In this document: positions 17,704 to 28,354 of the stretch, in pieces
How the letters are laid out: each line of letters opens with the position of its first letter
Position numbering within the stretch: position 1 is the stretch's first letter
DNA from: Candidatus Anaerostipes excrementavium
GTDB lineage: Bacteria > Bacillota > Clostridia > Lachnospirales > Lachnospiraceae
DNA length: 64,000 bases
Direction of reading: 5' to 3'
NCBI GenBank assembly: GCA_019114985.1
Contig: DXEM01000031.1
Location: forward strand, 62,001 to 126,000
Made by a program: the position numbers and the translations under genes
The notes under the pieces: model-generated
The model's input: only the letters and a program-made list of their open reading frames with translations
Told to the model about the DNA's origin: nothing
Database searches by the model: none

Positions 17704-18920
17704 CATACGAAGAGGCAGTAAATTATTTGAATCAAACGGCAGGTTTCGCCAAAAAAACTTCTTTGGATAATGTAAGATACTTCATGAAATGTTTGGGGGA
17801 TCCGCAGGACAATCTTCGTTTCATACACACAGCGGGAACGAATGGAAAAGGTTCGGTCTGTGCCTTTATGGAAGCTTTTTTGATTGAAAAAGGATGGAAA
17901 GTGGGTGTATTTTCTTCGCCTCATTTAACGGTTATCAATGAACGGATTCGTTTGGATGGTCAAATGGCAGATAACGAAGAGTTTTCATGGGCATGTGAAG
18001 AAGTGTATAAAGTCGTTCAAAAAGGAAAAGAAAACGGAAAGGAACACCCCTCTTTTTTTGAATTTTTATTTTTGATGGCATTATTGATCTTTCAGAAAAG
18101 AAATTTGGAATTTTGTATCATAGAGACCGGCATGGGAGGAAGATATGATGCAACGAATCTGGTGGATCCCGAGCTTTGTGTGATTACTACAATTAGCATG
18201 GACCATATGGAGTTTTTGGGAAGTACCATCGCAGAGATTGCTTCTCATAAAGCAGGAATCATCAAAGAAGGGAAAAAAGTACTTTGTGCAGGGCAGCAGG
18301 AGGAAGCGAAACGTGTAATTTATCAAGAAGCAGAGAAAAAACATGCTTCTTTGGAAATAGTTTCTGAAGATAATCTTAATTTTCATGAAAAACTAGGAAA
18401 ATATATTGATTTTTTAAATTCCAATGCGTATGATAAGAAAAGAGTTGTTGGGGATTTCCAGATGGAGAATATGGCCCTGGCGATTCGGGCAGTGGAATGG
18501 ATTGCGGGCTCTCTCTCAGATGATATGATACAGAGAGGACTCAGACATCTTGTATTGCCCGGCCGTATGGAAGAGATTTTTCCGGGAGTTTTTGCAGACG
18601 TGGCTCATAACGAACAGGGAATCGAAGCGTTTTGTCATACGGTGGAGAAATATTTTGCCGGAAAGAAACGGATTCTTTTTGCGGCATCACATAAAAATGA
18701 AGAAGAAATCATGCGGAAGGCGTTGGACAATCTCTCATCGGTAGAAAGATTCTGCCGCCTCAATATTGACGGAAGAAGGATTGATGAGAAGGAATTTGCC
18801 GCCGCATTTCAACAATTGATAGAGAATAGAGACGACGATACGGTATGTTTTATTGTTGGATCGTTTTATTTGGCAGGGATTGCAAAGAGTTATAATATTC
18901 AGGAGGAAGTAAAATGTTAG
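17700..18920 (+). CDS. folC: Folylpolyglutamate synthase / dihydrofolate synthase
   Basis: A 406-residue Mur-ligase-fold enzyme that adds glutamate to folates or dihydropteroate. It has the P-loop HTAGTNGKGSVCAFMEA (about residues 42-58), SSPHLTVINERIRLDG, ETGMGGRYDATN, TTISMDHMEFLGSTIAEIASHKAGI and the C-terminal FADVAHNEQG. Length is near the family norm of about 420-430. AGGAAA lies before the ATG at 17700. It overlaps the next gene by 7 bases. Confidence 0.94.
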   Translation: MTYEEAVNYLNQTAGFAKKTSLDNVRYFMKCLGDPQDNLRFIHTAGTNGKGSVCAFMEAFLIEKGWKVGVFSSPHLTVINERIRLDGQMADNEEFSWACEEVYKVVQKGKENGKEHPSFFEFLFLMALLIFQKRNLEFCIIETGMGGRYDATNLVDPELCVITTISMDHMEFLGSTIAEIASHKAGIIKEGKKVLCAGQQEEAKRVIYQEAEKKHASLEIVSEDNLNFHEKLGKYIDFLNSNAYDKKRVVGDFQMENMALAIRAVEWIAGSLSDDMIQRGLRHLVLPGRMEEIFPGVFADVAHNEQGIEAFCHTVEKYFAGKKRILFAASHKNEEEIMRKALDNLSSVERFCRLNIDGRRIDEKEFAAAFQQLIENRDDDTVCFIVGSFYLAGIAKSYNIQEEVKC

Positions 18921-20101
18921 ACTTTAACGAAGAGTTGGAGAAATTTCAGCCTTGTGCAGATTTAGAAGACGCAGAAGAGAACTTTAACGGAGAAGAATTA
19001 GAGCAGATTAAGAAAAATAAGACGGAATTATATAAAGCGAATCAGATGATTAAGAAATATAACCAGGCATTAAACTACGCCAAGCAGGGAAATGATGATC
19101 TGGCGATGCTGCAGCTGAAGAATGTAGTAGCTGCGATTCCGAATTTTATAGATGCCTATCTTTTAATTGCGCTTTTATCTATGAAAGCGGAAGATTATGG
19201 TATGGCAAAAGATGCCTTAGATCAGATTTTCGAGATCGATCCGCAGAATGAATCTGCCAAAGAATATATCAAAGAGTTCCAGGCAGAGCCAGAAGAGGCA
19301 GAAGAGGAAGAAGGAGAAAGAACCGAGAAGAAGAATAAGGTTAAAAAAGAGAAAAAGGAAAAGAAAGACAAAGAACCGGCAATCACGGCTCCTAATATTT
19401 CGAATCCTTTTAAGAGCAATATGGAGCAGGAGAGCGGAAAAACGAAGAGTCCGATGTTCTATACAGTTGCAGGAATCATTATCGGCATCGTTGCGGCAGC
19501 GGTTTTGATTTATCCGACAGTAAAGGCAAGCGTCAGCAACCGTTCAACCAGTGAAGTGCAGGAATATAAGGATCAGCTTGAGACGAAAGAGACCCAATTG
19601 GAAGCCAGCCAGGATAAGGTAAAGGAAGCTCAGGAAGCTCAGAAGAAGGCGGAAGAGGAATTAAAAGAGTATACAGGCGATGGCAAAGAAGGCGGGGTAT
19701 ATGATATCCTTCTGGACGCAATGCAGAAATATGATGCGAAGAATTATACAGCGGCAGCAGAAGCCCTTTTAAAGATCGATGGAGATAAACTGGCTACAAA
19801 AACAGCGAAGAGTGTTTACAAAGATCTGACGGCCAAGGTATATCCAAGTGCGTACAGTCAATTTTACAGAACAGGGTATAATGCGTATAAATCAAAAGAT
19901 TATAAAAAAGCGATCACTTATCTTAGCAATGCGATCAAAGCAAATGATACAAGTGTGAATGCTTATTATTATCTTGCCAGAGCATACGAGGAATCCAAAG
20001 ACACAGAAAATGCTGTGAAAGTATATAATCAGGTAATTGAGAAATTCCCTTCTACTAAGAGTGCCGCAAGTGCAAAACAAAAAGTAGAACAGCTTCAGTA
20101 G
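18914..20101 (+). CDS. TPR-repeat protein with one membrane anchor
   Basis: A 395-residue protein with TPR-like helices on both sides of a single membrane segment (about residues 181-201). The N-terminal half (residues 30-125) has TPR units such as DDLAMLQLKNVVAAIPNF, then a highly charged Glu/Lys linker (126-155). After the membrane segment is a coiled coil (about 210-255) and a C-terminal TPR pair (KSKDYKKAITYLSNAIKAN and DTENAVKVYNQVIEKFP). The N-terminus should be cytoplasmic and the C-terminus outside. Its function is unknown, and it is probably translated with folC. Confidence 0.8.
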   Translation: MLDFNEELEKFQPCADLEDAEENFNGEELEQIKKNKTELYKANQMIKKYNQALNYAKQGNDDLAMLQLKNVVAAIPNFIDAYLLIALLSMKAEDYGMAKDALDQIFEIDPQNESAKEYIKEFQAEPEEAEEEEGERTEKKNKVKKEKKEKKDKEPAITAPNISNPFKSNMEQESGKTKSPMFYTVAGIIIGIVAAAVLIYPTVKASVSNRSTSEVQEYKDQLETKETQLEASQDKVKEAQEAQKKAEEELKEYTGDGKEGGVYDILLDAMQKYDAKNYTAAAEALLKIDGDKLATKTAKSVYKDLTAKVYPSAYSQFYRTGYNAYKSKDYKKAITYLSNAIKANDTSVNAYYYLARAYEESKDTENAVKVYNQVIEKFPSTKSAASAKQKVEQLQ

Positions 20102-20123
20102 GGAAAGAAAACCGGCAGAATAC

Positions 20124-20190
20124 AAAAGATAAAAGAAAGAAGAATGTAATACAATCCACTCTTCTTCTCTTTTATCTTTTTTTATTTTAC
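20124..20190 (+). terminator. Intrinsic terminator before the sigma-F operon
   Basis: A long A-rich arm from 20124 pairs with TCTTTTATCTTTT (20168-20180) through 13 base pairs plus a further six-base helix, and is followed by TTTTTATTTTA. No convincing sigma-H or sigma-A promoter could be assigned in the short gap before spoIIAA. Confidence 0.85.
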
Positions 20191-20225
20191 TGGATTATTC
20201 AATATAAAAAAGGAGAATAAACAGG

Positions 20226-20531
20226 ATGGCAACAGAATATCAGGTGGAAAATCGGACCCTTTATATTCGATTAGATGGTGAACTGGATCACCATTTAGCG
20301 AAAAAGGTCCGCAAGCAATGTGAAATTATTTTAAAATCATATCCGATTCGGGATATTGAATTTGATTTTTCAAAATCAGGGTTTATGGATAGCTCCGGCG
20401 TGGGGGTGATTCTTGGAAGATATCGCCAGGTGCAGCCTATGGGAGGAAATGTTTTTTTAAGCCATATGAATGAATCGGTAAAAAGAATCGCCTATATGGC
20501 AGGGCTGCATCAAATCATGAAAGAAAAATAG
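20226..20531 (+). CDS. spoIIAA: Anti-sigma-F factor antagonist SpoIIAA
   Basis: A 101-residue STAS-domain protein. In the known system, unphosphorylated SpoIIAA pulls the anti-sigma factor SpoIIAB off sigma-F in the forespore. The phosphorylatable serine is in GFMDSSGVGVILGRY. AAGGAG lies 10 bases before the ATG. It is the first gene of the conserved three-gene order spoIIAA-spoIIAB-sigF. Confidence 0.96.
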   Translation: MATEYQVENRTLYIRLDGELDHHLAKKVRKQCEIILKSYPIRDIEFDFSKSGFMDSSGVGVILGRYRQVQPMGGNVFLSHMNESVKRIAYMAGLHQIMKEK

Positions 20532-20552
20532 AGAGAAACGGGAGGAAAGTTC

Positions 20553-20981
20553 ATGGTACATTTAGAATTTAACAGTGAATCTGAGAATGAAGGGATCGCC
20601 AGAGTGGTGACCGCCGCTTACATGATGCGGTTCGATCCTACAATGGAGGAAATGGCGGATGTAAAAACAGCGGTTTCGGAGGCAGTAACCAATTGTATTG
20701 TTCATGCCTATCCGGATAGAGACGGAAAAATTATAATGGATGTTTCTCATGAAGATCGATGTCTGAAAATTGAAGTAGAGGATTTTGGAATCGGCATTTT
20801 GGATGTCCGCAAGGCGATGGAACCAATGTACACGACGAAGGCGGAAGAAGAGCGGACTGGAATGGGATTTTCCTTTATGGAAGCTTTTATGGATGAAATA
20901 GAGGTGACTTCAGAACCGGGCAAAGGTACCAGAGTCGTGATGAGCCGGACGATTGGAGGAAATGAAGCTCTTTATGGATGA
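20553..20981 (+). CDS. spoIIAB: Anti-sigma-F factor / serine kinase SpoIIAB
   Basis: A 142-residue GHKL-type kinase that holds sigma-F inactive and phosphorylates SpoIIAA. ATP-binding boxes are visible: N box AVSEAVTNCIVHAY, G1 box EVEDFGIGI and G2 region ERTGMGFSFMEAFMDE. GGGAGGAAAG precedes the ATG. Its end overlaps the start of sigF by about 20 bases, suggesting translational coupling that would keep the two binding partners in balance. Confidence 0.96.
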   Translation: MVHLEFNSESENEGIARVVTAAYMMRFDPTMEEMADVKTAVSEAVTNCIVHAYPDRDGKIIMDVSHEDRCLKIEVEDFGIGILDVRKAMEPMYTTKAEEERTGMGFSFMEAFMDEIEVTSEPGKGTRVVMSRTIGGNEALYG

Positions 20982-21711
20982 GACGAGGGAACTGCTGAGG
21001 CTTACCAAAGAAGGAGATGAAGATGCAAGAGAAAAAATAGTAATCAATAATATGGGTCTGATCTGGAGTGTGGTAAAACGATTTACAAATCGAGGCTATG
21101 ACCCGGAAGATTTGTTTCAGATTGGAAGTATCGGGCTTTTGAAAGCAGTAGATAAATTTGATCTTTCTTATGATGTGAAGTTTTCTACTTATGCGGTTCC
21201 AATGATTACCGGAGAGATCAAACGTTTTTTGAGGGACGATGGAATGATCAAAGTCAGCCGTTCGCTGAAAGAGAATGCTTATAAGATTCGTCAGGCGATG
21301 GAAGCGTTTTCTATGGAACATCAAAGAGAAGCCACGCTGGAAGAATTAGCGAAAGAGACCCATTTGGCCAGAGAGGAAATTGTCGTTGCCATGGAAGCAA
21401 ACAAGGATGTGGAATCCTTGCATCAGCCTACTTATCAAGGGGATGGAAGTGAAATCCTGCTGATGGATCGTCTGACGAAAGAGAAAGACGAAGAGGAAGC
21501 GGTCATCAACCATGTAATATTGGAAGAGTCAATGAAGAATTTGACTTCAGAAGAGAAAGAGCTGATCCAATATCGCTATTTTGAGGGAAAGACACAGCAG
21601 GAAATTGCGGGAATTCTTCATATATCCCAAGTGCAGGTATCACGGCTTGAAAAAAAGATTTTGCGAAGGCTTCGGGAACAAATACTTGGATATTCCGGGA
21701 AAATGTGTTAA
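20962..21711 (+). CDS. sigF: Sporulation sigma factor sigma-F
   Basis: A 249-residue SigF (SpoIIAC). Region 2 shows NMGLIWSVVKRFTNRGYDPEDLFQIGSIGLLKAVDKFD in outline, with FSTYAVPMITGEIKRFLRDDG and VSRSLKE; region 4 ends with GKTQQEIAGILHISQVQVSRLEKKIL. It directs forespore genes early in sporulation. The start is uncertain: ATG 20962 has GGAGG only 2 bases away, a second ATG at 20974 has it 14 bases away, and TTG 20953 is also in frame. The gene ends 61 bases before rho. Confidence 0.95.
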   Translation: MKLFMDETRELLRLTKEGDEDAREKIVINNMGLIWSVVKRFTNRGYDPEDLFQIGSIGLLKAVDKFDLSYDVKFSTYAVPMITGEIKRFLRDDGMIKVSRSLKENAYKIRQAMEAFSMEHQREATLEELAKETHLAREEIVVAMEANKDVESLHQPTYQGDGSEILLMDRLTKEKDEEEAVINHVILEESMKNLTSEEKELIQYRYFEGKTQQEIAGILHISQVQVSRLEKKILRRLREQILGYSGKMC

Positions 21712-21772
21712 AATGAATTTATCAAATCTGTGGATAAATCATCCATTTTCCCAAAACAAAGGAGAAGTATAT

Positions 21773-23080
21773 ATGATATATCAAGAAAAGTCAGTGTTGG
21801 AACTGCGTGAAATTGCGAAAGAGCGGAATATGAAGGGCATTTCGGCTCTAAAGAAAAAAGAACTGATCGAAGCATTGGAAGAGTACGATAAAAAACAGAA
21901 CCAGAAGAAGAATGGGGTCAAGGAGTTTCCGAAAAGTATAAAGAGTTTGGACAGCGGAGAAAAAGCCAATGGTATTTTGGAAGTTATGCCGGATGGATAT
22001 GGTTTTATCCGATGTGAAAATTATCTGCCGGGAGAAAATGATGTCTATGTTTCACCGGCACAGATCCGTAAATTTAATTTAAAGACAGGAGATATCTTAT
22101 CCGGAGCCACCAGGGTAAAAACACAGGGAGAGAAGTTCAGCGCTCTGCTGTTTGTGGAATCGGTCAATGGATATCACCCGGAAAAAGCTGCGAAACGACA
22201 GCATTTTGAAGATTTGACGCCGATCTTTCCGCAGGAACGTCTTAACTTAGAAACGGGAGCAGCATCCCTTCCGATGCGTATGGTAGATTTGTTATCGCCG
22301 GTGGGAAAAGGTCAGAGAGGTATGATCGTGTCTCCTCCAAAGACAGGAAAGACAACACTTTTGAAACAAATTGCTCAGAGCATCAGCCACAACTATAAGG
22401 ATATCAAGCTGATTGTCCTGTTGATTGATGAGCGCCCGGAGGAAGTAACGGATTTCAAGGAATCCATTGAAGGGAAAAATGTAGAAGTTATTTATTCCAC
22501 CTTTGATGAACTTCCGGAGCATCATAAAAGAGTTTCTGAGATGGTATTGGAACGAGCAAAGAGACTGGTGGAACACAAGGAAGATGTGGTGATCCTTTTA
22601 GACAGTATTACCCGATTAGCAAGAGCATACAATTTAACGGTACCGCCAAGCGGACGTACCCTGACCGGAGGATTGGATCCGGCAGCGCTTTACATGCCGA
22701 AGAAATTCTTCGGAGCAGCCAGAAACATGAGGGAGGGCGGAAGTCTCACGATTCTTGCCACAGCTTTGGTTGAAACAGGAAGCAAGATGGACGACGTTAT
22801 TTTTGAAGAATTTAAAGGAACCGGAAATATGGAAGTGGTGCTTAGCAGGAAACTTTCTGAGAAGAGAATCTTCCCGGCAGTCGATATTGCCAAATCCGGA
22901 ACCAGAAGAGAAGAACTTCTGCTGGGCAAAGATGAGGTATCTGTCGTAGCGGCGCTTCACAAGGAATTAAGCGGAAACAGATCCGAAGAATTCTTAGAAC
23001 AGATGATGGATCTGTTCAAACGAACGAAAAACAACGAAGAATTTGTAGCATTAACGAAAAGATCTCTTTTAAGACGTTAA
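21773..23080 (+). CDS. rho: Transcription termination factor Rho
   Basis: A 435-residue hexameric RNA helicase. It starts with a Rho_N/SAP-like domain ([29 protein letters not shown], in residues 8-37), followed by a short charged linker, the cold-shock RNA-binding fold ([14 protein letters not shown]), Walker [15 protein letters not shown], Walker [16 protein letters not shown] and the Q- and R-loop region. The frame is open much further upstream, but ATG 21773 with AAAGGAG is clearly the start. It follows sigF in the same direction and could be part of the same transcript. Confidence 0.97.
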   Translation: MIYQEKSVLELREIAKERNMKGISALKKKELIEALEEYDKKQNQKKNGVKEFPKSIKSLDSGEKANGILEVMPDGYGFIRCENYLPGENDVYVSPAQIRKFNLKTGDILSGATRVKTQGEKFSALLFVESVNGYHPEKAAKRQHFEDLTPIFPQERLNLETGAASLPMRMVDLLSPVGKGQRGMIVSPPKTGKTTLLKQIAQSISHNYKDIKLIVLLIDERPEEVTDFKESIEGKNVEVIYSTFDELPEHHKRVSEMVLERAKRLVEHKEDVVILLDSITRLARAYNLTVPPSGRTLTGGLDPAALYMPKKFFGAARNMREGGSLTILATALVETGSKMDDVIFEEFKGTGNMEVVLSRKLSEKRIFPAVDIAKSGTRREELLLGKDEVSVVAALHKELSGNRSEEFLEQMMDLFKRTKNNEEFVALTKRSLLRR

Positions 23081-23097
23081 TAAAAGTAAAAAAATAT

Positions 23098-23126
23098 TTG
23101 CATTCTGCCTCTGACTGTGTTAAAAT
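23098..23126 (+). promoter_or_regulatory. Sigma-A promoter for rpmE
   Basis: TTGCAT (23098-23103), a 17-base spacer and TAAAAT (23121-23126) lie about 90 bases before the rpmE start. Confidence 0.75.
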
Positions 23127-23218
23127 AAAAAAGCTGTTATGAAAACAAGAAATGACGAAAGTCAAAGTATGTATACGTTGGCAAAATCCAACAGAATTTT
23201 TAAGAAGAGGTGAAAAAC

Positions 23219-23419
23219 ATGCGTAAAGGAATCCATCCAGATTATTATCAGGCAAAGGTAGTCTGCAACTGTGGAAATGAGTTTGTGACAGGATCAACAA
23301 AGGAAGATATCCATGTGGAGATCTGTTCTAAATGTCATTCATTCTACACAGGACAGCAGAAAGCGACTCAGGCTCGCGGACGTATTGATAAGTTCAATCG
23401 TAAATATGGTATTAAGTAA
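23219..23419 (+). CDS. rpmE: 50S ribosomal protein L31, zinc-binding type
   Basis: A 66-residue L31. It starts [22 protein letters not shown] and carries four cysteines (CNC and CSKC), so it is the zinc-containing form rather than the zinc-independent paralogue. It ends in the usual [16 protein letters not shown] 23219 is preferred over GTG 23210 because AGAGGTG overlaps the GTG and acts as the ribosome binding site. Confidence 0.97.
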   Translation: MRKGIHPDYYQAKVVCNCGNEFVTGSTKEDIHVEICSKCHSFYTGQQKATQARGRIDKFNRKYGIK

Positions 23420-23433
23420 AAAAACTGGAAATC

Positions 23434-23467
23434 AGGTTGAGGTTATCATTAATCTCAACCTTTTTTT
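23434..23467 (+). terminator. Intrinsic terminator after rpmE
   Basis: AGGTTGAG (23434-23441) pairs with CTCAACCT (23454-23461) and a T7 run follows. Confidence 0.92.
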
Positions 23468-23491
23468 GTTATATCAGAATAGGAGACGGAG

Positions 23492-24424
23492 ATGGCGGTT
23501 CGTATAGGCGGGCAGGCAGTCATGGAAGGCGTTATGATGAAGAACATGGATCGTTATGCGGTTTCCGTGCGCAGGCCTGATGGAGAGATTGAGACAAAAG
23601 TAGAAGAGTGCAGAAGCATTGCAGAGGACCATCCGGTGTTAAAGCTTCCGATCCTTCGAGGTGTGGTCAACTTTATAGAATCTATGGTGATCGGGATTTC
23701 GACTCTGAACTATTCCGCGGGCTTTTTTGAGGAAGAGGAAGAAGAACCGGGGAAGTTAGACAAGATTGCGGAAAAGTTCCTTTCAGGAAAGGGAGAAAAG
23801 ATCTTAATGGCGCTGGTTATGATTGTTTCTTTTGCGATATCGATCGGTCTGTTCATGATTCTTCCGTATCTTGCGTCGGAAGTGTTAGGAAGGTGGATTC
23901 GGAATCCGTATGTGATTTTATTGGTGGAAGGTCTGGTCCGAATTGGGATTTTCCTTGGATATATTGTTATCATATCCAAGATGGAAGATATTCGAAGAGT
24001 TTTTATGTATCACGGAGCGGAGCATAAGACCATCAATTGTCTGGAAGCAGGAGAAGATCTTATTCCGAAGAATGTCATGAAGCACTCCAGGCTTCATAAA
24101 CGGTGCGGAACCAGTTTTATCTTTATCGTTATGATCATAAGCATGGTATTTTTCTTTTTTATCCGTGTCGATACGATTTGGCTGAGAGTATTGCTGCGCC
24201 TGCTTTTGCTGCCGGTGGTGGCGGGAGTGTCTTATGAATTCATCCGTCTGGCAGGAAACAGCGAGAACTGGCTGGTGCAGTTGTTTAGCAGGCCGGGGTT
24301 ATGTTTGCAGAAGCTGACAACGAAAGAACCGGATGAATCGATGATCGAAGTCGCGATTGCTTCTGTGGAAGGTGTTTTCGATTGGAAGAAATACTTGGAA
24401 GAGGAACGAAAAGGTCATGAATAG
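23492..24424 (+). CDS. DUF1385 family membrane protein (YqhQ-like)
   Basis: A 310-residue protein of the DUF1385 family. It has the conserved N-terminus RIGGQAVMEGVMMKN, a central block with four or so membrane segments (about residues 105-165 and 205-250), and the conserved HGAEHKTINCLEAGE with RLHKRCGTSFIF, whose His, Glu and Cys residues look like a metal site. No biochemical role is established for the family. It usually sits between rpmE and prmC-prfA in Clostridia, as here. It overlaps prmC by 8 bases. Confidence 0.9.
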   Translation: MAVRIGGQAVMEGVMMKNMDRYAVSVRRPDGEIETKVEECRSIAEDHPVLKLPILRGVVNFIESMVIGISTLNYSAGFFEEEEEEPGKLDKIAEKFLSGKGEKILMALVMIVSFAISIGLFMILPYLASEVLGRWIRNPYVILLVEGLVRIGIFLGYIVIISKMEDIRRVFMYHGAEHKTINCLEAGEDLIPKNVMKHSRLHKRCGTSFIFIVMIISMVFFFFIRVDTIWLRVLLRLLLLPVVAGVSYEFIRLAGNSENWLVQLFSRPGLCLQKLTTKEPDESMIEVAIASVEGVFDWKKYLEEERKGHE

Positions 24425-25250
24425 AAGAGAATGGGTCCAGTATGGGCAAAGGCAATTGGAAAAAGAACAGATTGATAATGCTTCCGGGGAGGCTTGGTAT
24501 CTATTTTCTCATTGCATGAAACTTAATCGGGAAGATTATCTGTTTGGAATGACAGAGGAAGTTGAGGAAGGTCCGGAGACCAAGGCATATGAGGAAATGT
24601 TGGAAAAACGAAGAAAAGAAAGAATTCCGCTGCAATATCTGCTGGGAACCCAAGAGTTTATGGGGCATTCTTTTGTTGTGACGCCGGATGTTTTAATTCC
24701 AAGGCAAGACACGGAGACTGTGCTGGAGGAAGTCATAGCAACCGGAATACAGCCGGAGAAGATCTTGGATCTTTGCACCGGATCCGGGTGTATCGCAATT
24801 AGTCTGGCATTGTTTTTTCAGCCGAAAATCTGCATCGGAACAGATATTAGTGAAAAAGCCTTAGAGATTGCGAAAGAAAATGGAAAAAGGCTCTGCCCTA
24901 TGGTAGAATTTATACAAAGCGATTTGTTTGAGAATGTGGAAGGAACGTATGATTTGATTATTTCCAATCCGCCTTATATTACCTCAGAAGAATGCAGGAA
25001 GCTGATGCCGGAAGTAAGAGATCATGAACCGATGCTTGCCTTAGATGGGAAAGATGATGGTCTGTTCTTTTATCGAAAGATTATAAGGGAAGCTTCCGGC
25101 TATCTAAAAGCAGGAGGAATGCTTGCGTTTGAGATCGGGTATGATCAGGGAAACGCGGTAAAGGAAATGATGGAAGAAAGCGGATTTCACGACGTAAAGA
25201 TAAAAAAAGATCTTGCAGGATTAGAACGTATGGTCTTTGGGAATAAATAA
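24417..25250 (+). CDS. prmC: Peptide chain release factor glutamine methyltransferase
   Basis: A 277-residue AdoMet-dependent enzyme that methylates the GGQ glutamine of release factors. An N-terminal helical domain binds the release factor; the methyltransferase domain shows [22 protein letters not shown], the AdoMet loop [12 protein letters not shown] and the catalytic SNPPYI. ATG 24417 lies inside the end of the DUF1385 gene with AAGG upstream. Its substrate gene prfA starts 13 bases after its stop, which supports the assignment. Confidence 0.96.
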   Translation: MNRREWVQYGQRQLEKEQIDNASGEAWYLFSHCMKLNREDYLFGMTEEVEEGPETKAYEEMLEKRRKERIPLQYLLGTQEFMGHSFVVTPDVLIPRQDTETVLEEVIATGIQPEKILDLCTGSGCIAISLALFFQPKICIGTDISEKALEIAKENGKRLCPMVEFIQSDLFENVEGTYDLIISNPPYITSEECRKLMPEVRDHEPMLALDGKDDGLFFYRKIIREASGYLKAGGMLAFEIGYDQGNAVKEMMEESGFHDVKIKKDLAGLERMVFGNK

Positions 25251-25263
25251 AAAGGAGAAAGGT

Positions 25264-26337
25264 ATGTTTGATAAATTAGAAAGTTTGGTAGACCGTCTGG
25301 ATGCGGTGCTTCAGGAGTTAAACGACCCGGATGTGGCGGCAGATCAGAAACGGTTCCGTGATTTGATGAAGGAACAAAATGAACTGACCCCGATTGTTGA
25401 GAAGTTCAAAGAATATAAGGCAGAGAAACAAAATGTAGAAGAAAGCCTGGAACTTTTAGACGAGGAGACAGACGAAGAGATGAAAGAGCTGGCCAAAGAG
25501 GAGCTGGCTGAATCTAAGGAAAATGTGGAGCGTCTGGAAGAAGAATTAAAGATCCTTTTGATTCCAAAAGATCCGAATGATGATAAAAACATTATCGTAG
25601 AAATGCGTGCGGGAGCAGGCGGTGATGAGGCTGGTCTGTTTGTTGCGGATGTGGCAAGGATGTACCGCAGTTATGCAGAGGGCCGTCGCTGGAAAGTGGA
25701 AACACTGAGTTTTAATGAAAGCGGTATTGGCGGATTTAAAGAATTGGTATTTATGATATCCGGGAGCGGAGCATATTCCAGATTTAAATATGAGAGCGGA
25801 GTTCACAGAGTACAGAGAATTCCGGCAACAGAGTCCGGTGGAAGAATCCACACATCTACGATTACGGTTGCAATCATGCCGGAAGTAGAAGATGTGGAAG
25901 TAGAAATCGATTTAAATGACTGCCGTTTTGATGTATTCCGTGCTTCCGGAAACGGAGGACAGTGTGTCAATACGACGGATTCCGCTGTACGTTTGACCCA
26001 TATTCCGACAGGAATCGTCGTTTCCTGCCAGGACGAAAAGTCTCAGCTGAAGAATAAGGATAAAGCATTAAAAGTTCTGCGTTCCCGTTTATATGAGCTG
26101 GAACAGCAGAAAGCTCATGATGAGGAAGCAGCAAAGAGAAAGAGCCAGATTGGTACCGGAGACCGTTCTGAGAAGATCCGTACCTACAATTATCCGCAGG
26201 GACGTGTAACCGATCATCGCATCAAACTGACACTCCATAAATTAGATTCTATTATGAATGGAGATCTGGATGAGCTGATTGACAGCTTAACGGCTGCGGA
26301 CCAGGCGGCAAAACTGAGCAATATGGAAGATAATTAA
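25264..26337 (+). CDS. prfA: Peptide chain release factor 1
   Basis: A 357-residue release factor reading UAA and UAG stop codons. The N-terminal coiled helices (about residues 1-100) are followed by the decoding region with the RF1-type PAT tripeptide in [16 protein letters not shown] (RF2 would have SPF), and the catalytic GGQ in [20 protein letters not shown] near residue 230. Cys follows GGQ instead of the more frequent His or Ser. AAGGAGAAAGG lies before the ATG. Confidence 0.97.
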   Translation: MFDKLESLVDRLDAVLQELNDPDVAADQKRFRDLMKEQNELTPIVEKFKEYKAEKQNVEESLELLDEETDEEMKELAKEELAESKENVERLEEELKILLIPKDPNDDKNIIVEMRAGAGGDEAGLFVADVARMYRSYAEGRRWKVETLSFNESGIGGFKELVFMISGSGAYSRFKYESGVHRVQRIPATESGGRIHTSTITVAIMPEVEDVEVEIDLNDCRFDVFRASGNGGQCVNTTDSAVRLTHIPTGIVVSCQDEKSQLKNKDKALKVLRSRLYELEQQKAHDEEAAKRKSQIGTGDRSEKIRTYNYPQGRVTDHRIKLTLHKLDSIMNGDLDELIDSLTAADQAAKLSNMEDN

Positions 26338-26359
26338 AGAAAGATATCTGAGGTGTGTG

Positions 26360-28252
26360 ATGAAAGATGGATTTATAAAAGCTGCATGTGCAACGCCGAA
26401 GGTAAAAGTCGCAGATCCGGCCTATAATGCCGGTGAGATCATAAAAATTATTCAAGAGACTGGGGAAAAAGGCGCCAGTCTTTTGGTGTTTTCTGAACTA
26501 ACGATCAGCGGCTATACCTGCGGGGATTTATTTCTGCAGCAGCCGTTGCTGACAGAATGCAAAGAACAATTGATCAAAATTGCAGAAGCAACAAAAGAGA
26601 AAAATATGTTGGTTGTTGTCGGATGTCCTTTGGTTGTAAAACAAAAGCTTTATAATTGTGCGGTTGTCCTTCATAAAGGGCATATTCTGGGGGCTGTACC
26701 AAAAAGTCATTTGCCGAATTATTCTGAGTTTTATGAGCTTCGCCATTTCGCATCAGGAATCGGTCTGGATGAAAACATTGTAATTGGGGAAGAACAGGTT
26801 CCTGTATGCACCAATCAGCTGTTTGTATGCCGGGAAATTCCGGAATTGATTGTTGCCTGTGAAGTATGTGAGGATCTGTGGGTTCCGCTTCCTCCAAGTA
26901 CTTATCATGCAATGGCGGGAGCTACGGTGATCTGTAACCCATCTGCCAGTGTGGAAACGACAACGAAGGAAGTTTATCGAAGAAATCTGATTTCCAACCA
27001 GTCAGCCAGGCTGCTGGCCGCTTATCTCTATGCAAATGCAGGAGAAGGAGAGTCTACTCAGGATGTGGTATACAGCGGACATCACTTGATTTGTGAGAAT
27101 GGCTCTGTTTTGGCAGAAGCCGAACGCTTTACCAATGAGATCATATATGGGGATATTGATGTTTGGCGTCTTGCCGCAGAGAGACGGAAGATGACATCAT
27201 TTCCGGGCGGCGAGACGGCAAACTATAAAGAAATTTCTTTTTCACTGGAAATTCGGGAAAATCATATTTCCAGAGCGTTTCCAAAGGCGCCGTTTGTTCC
27301 GGCCAATAAAGAAGAAAGAGAAAAACGATGTGATGAGATACTATCTCTTCAGTCTATGGGACTTAAGAAACGATTGGAGCACACGAACTGCCGTTATGCG
27401 GTCGTAGGGATTTCAGGAGGACTTGACTCTACTCTTGCGGTTTTAGTGACAGCACGTGCATTTGATATGCTGGATATTCCAAGGGAAAATCTGATTTGTG
27501 TCACAATGCCGTGTTTTGGAACGACAGACCGAACCTATCAGAATGCGGTATCCTTGATTCGGGAACTTGGAGCGACCTTAAAGGAAATTCGCATTGAAAA
27601 AGCGGTACGTCAGCACTTTGAGGATATTGGACATGACGAAAATATTCACGATGTGACCTATGAGAATTCGCAGGCAAGAGAGCGCACTCAGATTTTGATG
27701 GATCTGGCGAACCAATACAATGGAATGGTCATCGGAACCGGAGATATGTCAGAACTTGCGCTGGGATGGGCCACATATAACGGAGATCATATGTCAATGT
27801 ATGCGGTGAACTGTTCTGTGCCAAAAACGCTGGTTCGCTATCTGGTTCTTTATTATGCAGATACGACAGAGAATCAGAAATTATCCGATGTATTAATGGA
27901 TGTCCTGGATACCCCGGTTAGTCCGGAACTGCTTCCGCCGGTTGATGGAGTAATCTCTCAGAAAACAGAAGATCTGGTGGGACCATATGAACTTCATGAT
28001 TTCTTCCTTTACTATATGATGCGTTTCGGTTATCCAAAGAGCAAGCTGTTCCGGATTGCGCATCAAACATTTGAAGGTGTTTATGACGATGAAACGATTC
28101 AAAAATGGCTGGATAAATTTTACTGGAGGTTCTTTAGCCAGCAGTTCAAACGTTCCTGTCTTCCGGACGGACCGAAAGTCGGAAGTGTGGCGGTCTCTCC
28201 AAGAGGCGATTTAAGAATGCCGAGTGATGCCAGCCCAACAGCATGGCTGTAG
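26360..28252 (+). CDS. nadE: Glutamine-dependent NAD+ synthetase
   Basis: A 630-residue two-domain enzyme. The N-terminal nitrilase-type glutaminase (residues 1-280) has the Glu-Lys-Cys triad in [27 protein letters not shown] and [10 protein letters not shown]. The C-terminal synthetase has the ATP-pyrophosphatase loop [14 protein letters not shown] and [20 protein letters not shown]. It amidates deamido-NAD+ using ammonia channelled from glutamine. The ATG at 26360 is taken; an adjacent GTG in frame is also possible. Confidence 0.96.
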   Translation: MKDGFIKAACATPKVKVADPAYNAGEIIKIIQETGEKGASLLVFSELTISGYTCGDLFLQQPLLTECKEQLIKIAEATKEKNMLVVVGCPLVVKQKLYNCAVVLHKGHILGAVPKSHLPNYSEFYELRHFASGIGLDENIVIGEEQVPVCTNQLFVCREIPELIVACEVCEDLWVPLPPSTYHAMAGATVICNPSASVETTTKEVYRRNLISNQSARLLAAYLYANAGEGESTQDVVYSGHHLICENGSVLAEAERFTNEIIYGDIDVWRLAAERRKMTSFPGGETANYKEISFSLEIRENHISRAFPKAPFVPANKEEREKRCDEILSLQSMGLKKRLEHTNCRYAVVGISGGLDSTLAVLVTARAFDMLDIPRENLICVTMPCFGTTDRTYQNAVSLIRELGATLKEIRIEKAVRQHFEDIGHDENIHDVTYENSQARERTQILMDLANQYNGMVIGTGDMSELALGWATYNGDHMSMYAVNCSVPKTLVRYLVLYYADTTENQKLSDVLMDVLDTPVSPELLPPVDGVISQKTEDLVGPYELHDFFLYYMMRFGYPKSKLFRIAHQTFEGVYDDETIQKWLDKFYWRFFSQQFKRSCLPDGPKVGSVAVSPRGDLRMPSDASPTAWL

Positions 28253-28277
28253 AGAGCAGCCATACGCATAGAAAAAG

Positions 28278-28329
28278 AAAGCCATGAACGCGGACAATCG
28301 ATAAGATTACCGGTTCATGGCTTTTTAGG
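28278..28329 (+). terminator. Bidirectional terminator between nadE and the cold-shock gene
   Basis: AAAGCCATGAAC (28278-28289) and GTTCATGGCTTT (28313-28324) form a 12-bp stem with TTTT on the plus side and a T-rich tail on the minus side. Confidence 0.9.
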
Positions 28330-28354
28330 CAAACATTTATATACGAAGAAAAAG

